Assembly (NCBI RefSeq): GCF_008806595.1
Contig: NZ_VZRB01000020.1
Coordinates: forward strand, 1-64,000
Direction of reading: 5' to 3'
DNA length: 64,000 nt
DNA from: Streptomyces luteolifulvus
GTDB taxonomy: Bacteria > Actinomycetota > Actinomycetes > Streptomycetales > Streptomycetaceae
Shown: positions 53,530 through 62,521 of the stretch, piece after piece
Layout: every line of letters begins with the position of its first letter
Numbering within the stretch: position 1 is the stretch's first letter
Position numbers and translations under genes: made by a program
The notes under the pieces: model-generated
Database searches by the model: none
What the model was told of the DNA's origin: nothing
The model's input: the letters and a program-made list of their open reading frames with translations, nothing else

Positions 53530-55131
53530 TCAGCTCGTCAGATCCCGTCGCCGCAGCCCCGCCAGCCCCGTGCCCACGAGCGCCGCCGCCAGCAAGGTGA
53601 GGATCGCCACCGGCCCCCACTCCATCCCCCCGCCCGGCAGCTTCGGCAGATGGCCGAACGGGGAGAGGTCCAGCACCGCCTGTGGAGCATCCAGTGCCGG
53701 GCCGACCCAGCCGATCAGCAGGACCGCCCCGGCCACGCCCCACGCGGCCATCGCCAGCCTCGGGGACACCCCGTGCAGCAGCACCGCCAGACCGCCCACC
53801 ACCCACACGGCCGGGAGCTGCACCAGGCACGCACCGAGGATCGGGCCTGCCTCCTTGCCGTAGCCGGCCGCGAGGCCCAGGCCCGCGAGGAGCATGATCA
53901 GTGCGGCTCCGCCGAAGGCGATCACCAGGTGGCCCGCGGCCCAGCGCAGCCGGCCCACCGCGTTCGCCAGTACCGGCTCCGCCCGCCCCGAGGTCTCCTC
54001 GCCGTGCAGCCGCAGCACGGACCCCACCACGTACAGGGCCGCGATCAGGCCCAGCATCCCCACCATCGAGGCGAGGAACGCGTCCGTGAGGCCGCTCTGC
54101 CCGCCCATCCGCTCGAAGATCTCCCGGGCCTTGGCGTTGTCGCCGACCAGATCGGCCGCGCCCTCCGTCATCCCGCCGTAGACGACTCCGGCGAGGAAGA
54201 AGCCGATGCTCCAGCCCAGCACGCTGCCGCGCTGCAGCCGCCAGGCCAGCGCCCCCGCCGTGCCCAGGCGGCCGGTCGCCGGTCCGGGCCGGGTCGGCAG
54301 GAAGCTCATGCCGACGTCCCGCCGCCCCGCGAGCTCGTACGCCACCGCGCCCTGGACCAGCACGGCCGTCGTGAACAGCAGCAGCACCCACCACCGCTCG
54401 TCCGCGTACGCCCGCAGGTTCTCCAGCCAGCCGATCGGCGACAGCCAGGTCAGCGGCGACGAGCCGTCGTCCGTCGCGGAGTCGCCCGCCGCGCGCAGCA
54501 CGAAGGCGGCGCCCAGGACCGCCGCCGTGAGCCCGCGCGCCAGGCGCGCGCTCTCCGTCAGCTGCGCGACGATCGCCGCCATCGTCGCGAAGACCATGCC
54601 GACGCCCGCGATCCCGAGACCGAAGGCCAGCGCGCCGGACGTCCCCTGTCCCGCCAGCCCGGCCGTCACCAGCAGGGCGAGTACGGCATTGGCGGTGGCC
54701 GCCGTCAGCAGGGCCGCCGTCAGGGACGCCCTGCGGCCCACCATCCCCGAGGCCACCAGTTCCTGACGGCCGCTCTCCTCCTCCGCCCTGGTGTGCCGTA
54801 CGACGACGAGCAGGCTCATCACGGCCGCGAGCGCACCCGCGTACACCCCGACGCGCCAGGCCGTGAGCGCGCCGAGCGAGTCGTCGAAGACCGGGCCGAC
54901 CATCGCGCGCAGCGAGGAGTTGGTGGCCATCTGCCGCATCAGGTCGGCGCGTTCGGCGGGGGTGCCGTACAGGCCCTTGAGGGCGTTCGGCATGGAGAGC
55001 ACCATCAGGGCGTTCACGGCGACCCAGACGGGGATCATCACCCGGTCGCGGCGCAGCGCGAAGCGCACCAGCGTTCCGGTGCCCGCGAGTTGACGGGCCG
55101 TTTTGCCCCGTACGGCGAAGACGGCGGTCAT
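53530..55131 (-). CDS. ABC exporter permease (two-module, 12-helix)
   Basis: ATG at 55129-55131 overlaps the ATPase stop as ATGA; 533 residues with about 12 membrane helices in two similar halves. Polyketide/antibiotic-exporter type permease (TylC/EmbB-like family in actinobacteria), with FALRRDRVMIPVWVAVNALMV at the start and HLVIAFGGAALIMLLAGLG later. Its stop lies ten bases from the Uma2 stop, convergent. Co-transcribed with the ATPase, substrate unknown. Confidence 0.88.
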   Translation of the reverse strand: MTAVFAVRGKTARQLAGTGTLVRFALRRDRVMIPVWVAVNALMVLSMPNALKGLYGTPAERADLMRQMATNSSLRAMVGPVFDDSLGALTAWRVGVYAGALAAVMSLLVVVRHTRAEEESGRQELVASGMVGRRASLTAALLTAATANAVLALLVTAGLAGQGTSGALAFGLGIAGVGMVFATMAAIVAQLTESARLARGLTAAVLGAAFVLRAAGDSATDDGSSPLTWLSPIGWLENLRAYADERWWVLLLFTTAVLVQGAVAYELAGRRDVGMSFLPTRPGPATGRLGTAGALAWRLQRGSVLGWSIGFFLAGVVYGGMTEGAADLVGDNAKAREIFERMGGQSGLTDAFLASMVGMLGLIAALYVVGSVLRLHGEETSGRAEPVLANAVGRLRWAAGHLVIAFGGAALIMLLAGLGLAAGYGKEAGPILGACLVQLPAVWVVGGLAVLLHGVSPRLAMAAWGVAGAVLLIGWVGPALDAPQAVLDLSPFGHLPKLPGGGMEWGPVAILTLLAAALVGTGLAGLRRRDLTS

Positions 55132-56024
55132 CGGGCCGCCGCCTCGTCCTGGTAGTGGCGCAGGAACAGCTCCTCCAGCGTCGGCGGCGTCGACCTCAGC
55201 GACCGTACGCCCGACTCGCTGAGCGACCGCAGGACGGCGTCGAGTTTGTCGGTGTCGACCTGGAGCCGGACGCGCCGTCCCTGGATGTCGAGGTCGTGGA
55301 CCCCCGGCAGCTGCGCCAGCCCGTTGGGCGGACCGGCCAGTTCGGCCGTGACGCTCGTCCGCGTCAGATGGCGCAGATCGGCGAGCGAGCCGCTCTCGAC
55401 CGTCCGGCCCTTGCGGATGATGCTCACCCGGTCGCAGAGCTCCTCGACCTCGCTGAGGATGTGCGAGGAGAGCAGGATGGTCCGGCCGCGCTGCCGTTCC
55501 TCCTCCACACAGCGCTGGAAGACCTCCTCCATGAGCGGGTCGAGGCCCGAGGTCGGCTCGTCCAGGATCAGCAGATCGACGTCCGAGGCCAAGGCTGCGA
55601 CCAGGGCGACCTTCTGCCGGTTTCCCTTCGAGTACGTCCGGCCCTTCTTCGTCGGGTCCAGCTCGAAGCGTTCGATCAGCGCGGCTCGGCGGGCCTTGTC
55701 GAGTCCTCCGCGCAGCCGCCCGTACAGATCGATGACCTCGCCGCCGGAGAGATTGCGCCACAAGGTCACATCGCCCGGCACGTACGCGATCCTGCGGTGC
55801 ACCTCGACGGCGTCCGCCCAAGGGTCGCGGCCCAGCACCTGCGCCGCGCCGGAGTCGGCGCGCAGCAGGCCCAGCAGGACCCGGATGGTGGTGGACTTGC
55901 CGGACCCGTTGGGGCCGAGGAAGCCGTGGACCTCGCCGGTCTCGACCTCCAGGTCCAGGCCGTCGAGGGCGTGTGTCCTGCCGAACGACTTGTGCAGTGC
56001 GGAGACGGTGATGGCCTTCGTCAT
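55128..56024 (-). CDS. ABC exporter ATP-binding protein
   Basis: ATG at 56022-56024; 298 residues. Walker A GPNGSGKSTT, signature NLSGGEVIDLYGRL (a variant of LSGGQ), Walker B LLILDEPTSGLDP, H-loop LSSHILSEVE. A C-terminal ~75-residue extension is typical of drug-export ATPases. It powers the permease encoded downstream. It is divergent from the GbsR/MarR regulator at 56099 with only 74 bases between starts, the usual place for a repressor-controlled promoter. Confidence 0.92.
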   Translation of the reverse strand: MTKAITVSALHKSFGRTHALDGLDLEVETGEVHGFLGPNGSGKSTTIRVLLGLLRADSGAAQVLGRDPWADAVEVHRRIAYVPGDVTLWRNLSGGEVIDLYGRLRGGLDKARRAALIERFELDPTKKGRTYSKGNRQKVALVAALASDVDLLILDEPTSGLDPLMEEVFQRCVEEERQRGRTILLSSHILSEVEELCDRVSIIRKGRTVESGSLADLRHLTRTSVTAELAGPPNGLAQLPGVHDLDIQGRRVRLQVDTDKLDAVLRSLSESGVRSLRSTPPTLEELFLRHYQDEAAAR

Positions 56025-56098
56025 GCTCCAGAACCTACGCTTCTTTCAGAAATTTGTGAAGTTAAGGAAGAGTGTGAATTGCCGATAGGATGGGGCGC

Positions 56099-56596
56099 AT
56101 GACGGAATCAGCGCAGGCCGAGCGGGACCAGGAGGCGGTGACGAGGTTCGTCGAGTCCTTCGCCGCGCAGCTCGTCGAGGCCGGGATGCAGCGCATGCCC
56201 GCCCGGATCTTCGCCGCGCTCCTGTCCTCCGACGAGGGCGCGATGACCTCCGCGGAACTGGGCGAACAGCTCCGGATCAGCCCCGCCGCGGTGTCCGGCG
56301 CGGTGCGCTATCTGGCGCAGCAGCACATGGTGTCCCGCGAGCGCGAGCCCGGTTCGCGGCGCGAGCGCTACCGGGTGCACAGCAACCAGTGGTACGAGGC
56401 CCTGACCAACCGGGAAGCGGTCATCAAGCGCTGGGAAGGGGCACTGCGGGACGGCGTCACCAGCCTCGGCGCGGGTACGCCCGCGGGACGCCGGATGGCC
56501 GAGACGCTCGCGTTCTTCGAGTTCGTCGAGGGCGAGATCGCGGCCATGATGGAGCGCTGGCGGGTGCACCGGGAGGAGACGTTCGGCACGGGGTGA
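56099..56596 (+). CDS. GbsR/MarR-type regulator of the ABC exporter
   Basis: ATG at 56099 is preferred; ATG at 56090 is also in frame. 165 residues. Winged HTH at ~30-100 (RMPARIFAALLSSDEGAMTSAELGEQLRISPAAVSGAVRYL) with a wing at REREPGSRRERYRV, then a helical tail. This GbsR-like layout and the divergent position next to the exporter make it the likely repressor of the exporter and itself. The inter-start region is low in GC, with ATTTGTGAAGTTAAGGAAG-like sequence fit for a promoter. Confidence 0.85.
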   Translation: MTESAQAERDQEAVTRFVESFAAQLVEAGMQRMPARIFAALLSSDEGAMTSAELGEQLRISPAAVSGAVRYLAQQHMVSREREPGSRRERYRVHSNQWYEALTNREAVIKRWEGALRDGVTSLGAGTPAGRRMAETLAFFEFVEGEIAAMMERWRVHREETFGTG

Positions 56597-56618
56597 CCCG
56601 GCGCCTGGCGCGCGCCCC

Positions 56619-57467
56619 TCAAGCCACCGGCAGCGTCAGCCCGAACGCCCCCTCCCACACCGTCCATGTCCGCCTGCGTACCGGTCCCGAGACGATGGAG
56701 TCCGCGCGGTAGCGGAACGAGCCGCCGGACACGGTCACGGTCCGGCCGCGGGCCATGAGGGGCGCCGCCTCCGCGCCCACCGAGACCGGCCGCACCTCGA
56801 CGTCGGCCACGCCCGAGTCGCCCGCCGACACCGACACCGCCCGCACCGGCTGGTCCAGGTCGACCAGCGTCACCCCGTCGACCTCCACGCGCAGCCGGGA
56901 GGGCCGGGGCCCGGGGGCGGTGGGCAGCGCCCGGGGCGGCCGCGCATGCACCAGGGTCCGTACGAGCGACTGGCAGGTCCGCAGCCAGGGACGCCCGGGC
57001 TCGGCGGTCTCCGGTGCCGTTGGCCAAGCGGCCGGCGACGGTATCCCCAAGGTGCCGAGCACGACCCCGTCGCTCTCGTCGACCAGCAGGTCGAGCCGTC
57101 GTTCCGCGCCCTCCAGGACCGCCCGGGCCGCCGCCACCGCCCCGGTCGGCACTCCCAGGGCACGTGCCAGGGACAGGGCGCCCCCGACCGGCACCACCGA
57201 CAGCCCGCATCCGGCCAGTTCCCGCTGCCGGTGCAAAAGGGACACCGCCCGGACCAGGGCCCGGTCGTCGCCCACCACGACCGGCCGGCGCGACCCTCTC
57301 CGCTCCAGTGCCCGGACGAATTCCTCGGGCCCCTGCGGGAGGCACACCTTGGTGGTCGCACCCGCGCTGAGCACGTCTTTCGCGATCCGTACGGACTCGC
57401 CGTCCGCCCGGACGGCGACCGGGTCGATGACCATCAGCAGCTGGTCGGAAGTCGCCACCTCGGTCAT
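56619..57467 (-). CDS. Diacylglycerol/sphingosine kinase-like protein
   Basis: ATG at 57465-57467 (MTEVATSDQLLMVIDPVAV); 282 residues. The lipid-kinase N-terminal half shows RRPVVVGDDRALVRAV in place of the usual GGDGT (here GDDRA) and SVVPVGGALSLARALG in place of PxGTxNDxARxLG. The catalytic Gly-Asp-Gly and Asn are thus not standard. It may be a divergent or inactive member. Divergent from purA. Position next to purA is conserved in Streptomyces. Confidence 0.65.
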   Translation of the reverse strand: MTEVATSDQLLMVIDPVAVRADGESVRIAKDVLSAGATTKVCLPQGPEEFVRALERRGSRRPVVVGDDRALVRAVSLLHRQRELAGCGLSVVPVGGALSLARALGVPTGAVAAARAVLEGAERRLDLLVDESDGVVLGTLGIPSPAAWPTAPETAEPGRPWLRTCQSLVRTLVHARPPRALPTAPGPRPSRLRVEVDGVTLVDLDQPVRAVSVSAGDSGVADVEVRPVSVGAEAAPLMARGRTVTVSGGSFRYRADSIVSGPVRRRTWTVWEGAFGLTLPVA

Positions 57468-57500
57468 GCCTCGCTTCCTCGGGTAGCATCTTTGTGCAAG

Positions 57501-57529
57501 AGCCCCTTGCGCTATTGCGCCAGGGGCTT
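57501..57529. promoter_or_regulatory. Hairpin in the purA upstream region
   Basis: An AGCCCC-TT-GCGC / GCGC-C-AGGGGCT imperfect stem with a 4-base loop lies about 125 bases upstream of the purA start and close to the divergent lipid-kinase-like start. It may be a terminator-like or leader structure. No known riboswitch class fits. Confidence 0.35.
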
Positions 57530-57654
57530 CGTCTATTCCGGGGCATCCGGTCCGACGGGTTGCGGCCGACGAGGGTCGCCGGTGTACGAGGCACACTCCG
57601 TGCCGCGTACGCCCCTGACCCTGGACATGCCCCGCCCGGAAGGGGTGTACGCGC

Positions 57655-58938
57655 GTGCCCGCACTTGTGCTGCTCGGTGCTCAGTGGGGTGACGAAGGCA
57701 AGGGAAAGGCGACCGATCTGCTCGGCGGGTCGGTGGACTACGTGGTGCGTTACCAGGGTGGTAACAACGCCGGCCACACGGTAGTCGTGGGCGACCAGAA
57801 GTACGCCCTCCACCTCCTCCCTTCCGGAATCCTGTCCCCGGGGTGCACCCCGGTCATCGGCAACGGCGTCGTCGTCGACCCGTCGGTCCTGCTCTCCGAG
57901 CTGAGCGGGCTGAACGAGCGAGGCGTCGACACGTCCAAGCTCCTGATCAGTGGCAACGCCCACATCATCACGCCGTACAACGTCACTGTCGACAAGGTGA
58001 CGGAACGCTTCCTCGGGAAGCGGAAGATCGGGACCACCGGGCGGGGCATCGGGCCCACCTACGCCGACAAGATCAACCGTGTCGGCATCCGGGTGCAGGA
58101 CCTGTACGACGAGTCGATCCTCACGCAGAAGGTGGAGGCGGCCCTCGACGTCAAGAACCAGCTGCTCACCAAGCTGTACAACCGGCGCGCCATCGCCGTC
58201 GACCAGGTGGTCGAGGAGCTGCTGGGCTACGCCGAGAAGATCGAGCCGTACGTCGCCGACACGGTCCTCGTGCTCAACCAGGCTCTCGACGACGACAAGG
58301 TGGTGCTGTTCGAGGGCGGGCAGGGCACCCTGCTCGACATCGACCACGGCACGTACCCCTTCGTCACGTCGTCGAACCCGACCGCGGGCGGTGCCTGCAC
58401 CGGCGCGGGTGTCGGCCCGACGAAGATCAGCCGCGTCATCGGCATCCTGAAGGCGTACACGACCCGGGTCGGCTCCGGCCCCTTCCCGACCGAGCTGTTC
58501 GACGAGGACGGGGAGGCGCTGCGCCGGATCGGCCACGAGCGGGGTGTGACCACCGGCCGGGACCGCCGCTGCGGCTGGTTCGACGCGGTGATCGCCCGCT
58601 ACGCCACCCGCGTCAACGGGCTCACCGACTTCTTCCTGACCAAGCTGGACGTCCTCACCGGCTGGGAGCAGATCCCGGTCTGCGTGGCCTACGAGATCGA
58701 CGGCAAGCGCGTCGAGGAGCTGCCGTACTCGCAGTCGGACTTCCACCACGCGAAGCCCGTCTACGAGACCCTCCCGGGCTGGTCCGAGGACATCACCAAG
58801 GCCAAGACGTTCGCCGACCTCCCGAAGAACGCGCAGAACTACGTCAAGGCGCTGGAGGAGATGTCCGGCGCCCCGGTCTCCGCGATCGGCGTGGGCCCGG
58901 GCCGGGACGAGACGATCGAGATCAACTCGTTCCTGTAG
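57655..58938 (+). CDS. purA: Adenylosuccinate synthetase
   Basis: GTG at 57655; 427 residues. Family blocks: LVLLGAQWGDEGKGKATDLL, RYQGGNNAGHTVV, GTTGRGIGPTY, FEGGQGTLLDIDHGTYPFVTSSN, and VTTGRDRRCGW. Makes adenylosuccinate from IMP, aspartate and GTP in AMP synthesis. Followed by a good hairpin. Confidence 0.98.
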   Translation: MPALVLLGAQWGDEGKGKATDLLGGSVDYVVRYQGGNNAGHTVVVGDQKYALHLLPSGILSPGCTPVIGNGVVVDPSVLLSELSGLNERGVDTSKLLISGNAHIITPYNVTVDKVTERFLGKRKIGTTGRGIGPTYADKINRVGIRVQDLYDESILTQKVEAALDVKNQLLTKLYNRRAIAVDQVVEELLGYAEKIEPYVADTVLVLNQALDDDKVVLFEGGQGTLLDIDHGTYPFVTSSNPTAGGACTGAGVGPTKISRVIGILKAYTTRVGSGPFPTELFDEDGEALRRIGHERGVTTGRDRRCGWFDAVIARYATRVNGLTDFFLTKLDVLTGWEQIPVCVAYEIDGKRVEELPYSQSDFHHAKPVYETLPGWSEDITKAKTFADLPKNAQNYVKALEEMSGAPVSAIGVGPGRDETIEINSFL

Positions 58939-58949
58939 CCCCGGACGTA

Positions 58950-58990
58950 CCTGTGCCCCCGGCCGCCGACACATGGGCCGGGGGCACAGG
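58950..58990 (+). terminator. Terminator of purA
   Basis: A 15-bp perfect stem (58950-58964 with 58976-58990) and an 11-base loop start 12 bases after the purA stop. Confidence 0.85.
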
Positions 58991-59079
58991 CACGGTGGGG
59001 CCCGGACATCACCCGGCAAACGGCATATTCTGGGGCTGTACGTGTGTGTCTCGGGAGATAGAGGGTGAGTTGGAGGCGC

Positions 59080-59364
59080 GTGTTGCTCAAAGCCTCCTTC
59101 GACACGGAGAAGTCGAACGAGCTGATACGCAGCGGGAAGATGCCCGGGCTGATCGAGGGCGCGCTGGAGAGGATCAAGCCGGAGGCCGCCTACTTCACCA
59201 CGGACCACGGTGAGCGCACCTGCTACATGGTCTTCGACATGCAGGACAGCTCCCAGATGCCGGTGATCGGAGAGCCGTTCTTCATGGAAGGGAACGCCGA
59301 GGTCTACTTCACACCGGTGATGGACGCCCAGGAGCTCCGGACGGGACTGTCCCAGCTCGGCTGA
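59080..59364 (+). CDS. Conserved small hypothetical protein
   Basis: GTG at 59080 is chosen with TTGGAGG just upstream; GTG at 59065 in the same frame is the alternative. 94 residues (LLKASFDTEKSNELIRSGKM). Contains LIEGALERIKPEAAYFTTDHGERTCYMVFDMQDSSQMP, a ferredoxin-like alpha-beta pattern similar to the Dabb/DUF3303-type small-barrel proteins of actinobacteria. I cannot name a function. Confidence 0.7.
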   Translation: MLLKASFDTEKSNELIRSGKMPGLIEGALERIKPEAAYFTTDHGERTCYMVFDMQDSSQMPVIGEPFFMEGNAEVYFTPVMDAQELRTGLSQLG

Positions 59365-59378
59365 TCGTCGGCCGCCCG

Positions 59379-60086
59379 TCAGCTGAAGATGATCATCGAC
59401 CCCTGCGCCAGGCTCCGCGTCGCCGCCGCGTGCAGCCCCAGCCAGACGTGGCGCTCACGGGCGAAGGGGCTGGGGTCGTACGGCGCCGGGACGGCCGGTT
59501 CCTCCAGTTCCGTCGGTGCGATCGGCGGCTGGGGCGCGGCCGGCGGGTTGGCCGGGTCGATCCCGATGACGGGGGCCACCAGCTCCAGTTCGCGCAGCAG
59601 GGTCTGCGAGGAGCCCAGCGGGCCGCCGCCGGCGAGGAGTTCGTCGTTGGACAGCGGGTGCGGGAAGTCGACCGGGACGTACGCGCCCGCGTGGTCGTAG
59701 TGCCAGACCAGATGCGACTGCTGCGCCGTGGTCTCGAACATCTCCAGCAACTGCTCGTAGTCGCCGCCGAGTTCGTCGACCGGCGTGACCGCCAGCCCGC
59801 ACACCTGGAGCAGATACGCGCGGCGCAGGAAGTGCAGCGCGTCGTAGTCGAAGCCGGCCACCGGGGCGACCTCGCCGGACAGTCCCGGCATGTACTGGTA
59901 CACGGGCACCGGCGGGAGGCCGGCTTCGCCGAGCACCTTGTTGTACTGCGCGAGTTCGTCGGCGAAGGGGTTGTCGGGGGTGTGGCACAACACGTCCACG
60001 AGCGGCACCAGCCACAGGTCACAGGCCAAAGAGAGCTCCTCGGATACTCGCAGCGCCCAGCGGTCGTCGTGCGTCGGTCGGCGCAC
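59379..60086 (-). CDS. Conserved hypothetical protein
   Basis: The start is unclear: GTG at 60084-60086 (VRRPTHDDRW) or TTG at 60093-60095, neither with a good ribosome site. About 235 residues, soluble, Pro-rich in the C-terminal part, with no recognised domain. Contains VPVYQYMPGLSGEVAPVAGFDYDALHFLRRAYL and FARERHVWLGLHAAATRSLAQ near the end. Stop lies 15 bases from the convergent small gene. Confidence 0.6.
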   Translation of the reverse strand: MRRPTHDDRWALRVSEELSLACDLWLVPLVDVLCHTPDNPFADELAQYNKVLGEAGLPPVPVYQYMPGLSGEVAPVAGFDYDALHFLRRAYLLQVCGLAVTPVDELGGDYEQLLEMFETTAQQSHLVWHYDHAGAYVPVDFPHPLSNDELLAGGGPLGSSQTLLRELELVAPVIGIDPANPPAAPQPPIAPTELEEPAVPAPYDPSPFARERHVWLGLHAAATRSLAQGSMIIFS

Positions 60087-60162
60087 GGTGGTCAAGGAAG
60101 GGTAGTCGGTGCGGCACGGGTCGGCTGCCCTCGTGCAGGACCCTTACCCTGGCCCGCGGCGG

Positions 60163-60864
60163 TCATCCGGCGGCGAGGCGTTCGATCAGGGCGAGGGAGT
60201 GTGCGCTGTACCCGGCGAGGATCGCGCGGGCGGCCTTGAGATCGCGCCGGGTCAGGGCGTCCACCAGGTCCGTGTGGCCGGACCACAGTTCGCCCCGCAG
60301 GTCGGGCAGCCGGCGCAGGTGCTGCACCGCGCACACCCAGCCCTGGACCTGCAGACGGTGCAGAAAATCGACGAGATAGGGGTTGCCGAACAGGGTGCTG
60401 AGCTCGCGCCAGAAGCGCAGGTCGTAGCCGATCAGAACGGTGAGGTCACCGGCGACGGCGGCGCGCCGCGCCTCCTCGCCGCGCCGGCGGACGACGGCCA
60501 CTGCAGCGGCCGTACGGGCGTCGTCGAACCACTGGAAGCCGCCGTGGCCGCCCGCCAGCGCGTGGAACATCCCGTCGGTGACGAGGCTGCGGGCCTCGAT
60601 CATGCCCCGGAAGTCGTCGGCCGAGTACTCGTGCACGCGGAAACCGCGGTGCTGGTCGGCGTCGAGGAGACCCTGTGCGGAGAGATCGACGAGCGCCTCG
60701 CGCACGGGGGTCGCGGACACCCCGTACTGCTCGGCGATCTCCTTCACGGTGAACTCCTGCCCCGGCTGCAGCCGCCCCGCCAGCACCTCGTCACGCAGCG
60801 CCTCGGCGATCTGCTGCCGCAGGGTGCTTCGCGTCACGGCGCCGATGCCGCTGCTGCCGCGCAT
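60163..60864 (-). CDS. FadR-subfamily GntR transcriptional regulator
   Basis: ATG at 60862-60864; 233 residues. GntR winged HTH at ~10-75 (RQQIAEALRDEVLAGRLQPGQEF, then VSATPVREALVDLSAQGLL) and an FCD ligand domain with IEARSLVTDG, DLRFWRELSTLFGN and LWSGHTDLVDALTRRDLKAA; the His residues would bind a metal and a carboxylate effector. It is upstream, same strand, of nothing downstream and sits next to the aminotransferase, whose expression it may control. Confidence 0.88.
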   Translation of the reverse strand: MRGSSGIGAVTRSTLRQQIAEALRDEVLAGRLQPGQEFTVKEIAEQYGVSATPVREALVDLSAQGLLDADQHRGFRVHEYSADDFRGMIEARSLVTDGMFHALAGGHGGFQWFDDARTAAAVAVVRRRGEEARRAAVAGDLTVLIGYDLRFWRELSTLFGNPYLVDFLHRLQVQGWVCAVQHLRRLPDLRGELWSGHTDLVDALTRRDLKAARAILAGYSAHSLALIERLAAG

Positions 60865-60968
60865 GGTCGGGGGGTCACCTCATCGCGTTCGGGTGGCGTG
60901 CACGTACATGTCTACGAGCACGCCACCTTACGCGTTCGAATGCGTGAACGGCCCCCGTGGCGGGTGGT

Positions 60969-62324
60969 CTACTCCGTGTACTCGTCCGCAACGGAAAGTG
61001 CCACGTCCAGGGCCGCCAGCCCCTCCTTGAGCTCCGCCTCGCTCACATTGCACGGCGGCACGACATGCGTCCGGTTCATGTTGACGAACGGCCACACCCC
61101 CTGCTTCTTCGCCGCCGCCGCGAACGCGGCCATCGGGGCGTTCGCCTCGCCCGCCGCGTTGTACGGCACCAGCGGCTCCCGTGTCTCCCGGTTCTTCACC
61201 AGGTCGAGCGCCCAGAACATCCCGACGCCCCGCACCTCGCCGACCGAGGGGTGCCGCTCCGCCAGTGCCCGCAGCGCCGGCTCCACGACCTCGGTGCCGA
61301 GCCGCGCCGCGTTCTCCGCGACGCCCTCCTCGGCCATGACGTTGATCGTCGCGACGGCCGCGGCACACGCCAGCGGGTGCCCGGAGTAGGTCAGGCCGCC
61401 CGGGTACGCGCGCTTGCCGAAGGTCTCCGCGATCGCCCCGGAGATGGCGACACCGCCCAGCGGCACATAGCCGGAGTTCACGCCCTTGGCGAAGGTCATC
61501 AGGTCCGGCACGACGTCGAACAGGTCGGCCGCGAACCACCGCCCGGTCCGCCCGAACCCGGCCATGACCTCGTCGAGAACGAAGACGATGCCGTACTTGT
61601 CGCACAGCTCCCGGACGCCGGCCAGATAGCCGGCCGGCGGCACCATGATCCCCGCGGTCCCCGGGATCGTCTCCAGGACGATCGCGGCGACGGTCGACGG
61701 CCCCTCGAAGGCGATCGTCGTCTCCAGGTGCTCAAGGGCCCGTGCGCACTCCTGCTCCTCGCTCTCTGCGTAGAAGCGGGAGCGGTACAGGAACGGAGCC
61801 CAGAAGTGCACCACGCCCGCCGTGCCGCTGTCGGACGGCCAGCGCCGCGGGTCGCCGGTGAGGTTCACGGCCTGCTGTGTGCCGCCGTGGTACGAGCGGT
61901 ACGCCGAGAGCACCTTCGGCCGGCCGGTGTGCAGCCGCGCCATGCGCACCGCGTGCTCCACCGCGTCCGCGCCGCCGTTGGTGAAGAAGATCTTGTCCAG
62001 GTCGCCGGGCGTCCGCTCGGCGATCAGCCGCGCCGCCTCGGACCGCGCCTCGACGGCGAAGGCGGGCGCGAACGTGGACAGGGTGGCGGCCTGTTCCTGG
62101 ATCGCGGCGACGACCTTGGGGTGCTGGTAGCCGATGTTCGTGTAGACGAGCCCGCTGGTGAAGTCGAGGTACTTCCTGCCCTCGTAGTCCCAGAAGTACG
62201 ACCCCTCGGCGCCGGCGACGGCGAGCGGGTCGATGAGCTCCTGCGCGGACCAGGAGTGGAAGACATGCGCACGGTCCGCGGCCTTCACGGCGGCGCCGGC
62301 CTCGGGATTTGGCTGAGGGGTCAT
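60969..62324 (-). CDS. Class III (omega) aminotransferase
   Basis: ATG at 62322-62324; 451 residues. Class III pattern: FWDYEGRKYLDFTSGLVYTNIGYQHP, FFTNGGADAVEHAVRMARLHTGR, VFVLDEVMAGFGRTGRWFA, and the PLP lysine in DLMTFAKGVNSGYVPLGGV. The closest types are beta-alanine/omega-amino acid:pyruvate aminotransferases, or 4-aminobutyrate/taurine types; the substrate cannot be settled. The FadR-type regulator lies just downstream in the same orientation. Confidence 0.9.
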   Translation of the reverse strand: MTPQPNPEAGAAVKAADRAHVFHSWSAQELIDPLAVAGAEGSYFWDYEGRKYLDFTSGLVYTNIGYQHPKVVAAIQEQAATLSTFAPAFAVEARSEAARLIAERTPGDLDKIFFTNGGADAVEHAVRMARLHTGRPKVLSAYRSYHGGTQQAVNLTGDPRRWPSDSGTAGVVHFWAPFLYRSRFYAESEEQECARALEHLETTIAFEGPSTVAAIVLETIPGTAGIMVPPAGYLAGVRELCDKYGIVFVLDEVMAGFGRTGRWFAADLFDVVPDLMTFAKGVNSGYVPLGGVAISGAIAETFGKRAYPGGLTYSGHPLACAAAVATINVMAEEGVAENAARLGTEVVEPALRALAERHPSVGEVRGVGMFWALDLVKNRETREPLVPYNAAGEANAPMAAFAAAAKKQGVWPFVNMNRTHVVPPCNVSEAELKEGLAALDVALSVADEYTE

Positions 62325-62479
62325 GCGCCCGAGGCTAGGCGGGCGGGGCCGGGGAGCGACATCGGCGTCCTGTCCCGCGGTCCGGGGCTTTCCGCGACAG
62401 GTTGTCGACACGGGGTGCACTCCCGGCATTGCGGCCGCACCCCCTGATGTCGAAGGCCGATTGACAGCATGCTGCGTTA

Positions 62480-62497
62480 ATGACAGGATGCTGTCAT
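62480..62497. promoter_or_regulatory. Inverted-repeat operator upstream of the DJ-1/MarR pair
   Basis: ATGACAG-GATG-CTGTCAT is a perfect 7-bp inverted repeat. A second, partial copy (TTGACAGCATGCTGC) is at 62461-62475. Two copies of TGACAG.ATGCTG between a divergent gene and a MarR-linked operon are a likely MarR binding region; TTGACA may be the -35 box. Confidence 0.65.
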
Positions 62498-62521
62498 AAG
62501 CCAAGGGTCCGAGGAGGAGTC

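Noticed and set aside
57468..57654. Riboswitch in the purA leader
   Set aside because: Only one short imperfect hairpin is visible; no conserved purine or ZTP aptamer features.
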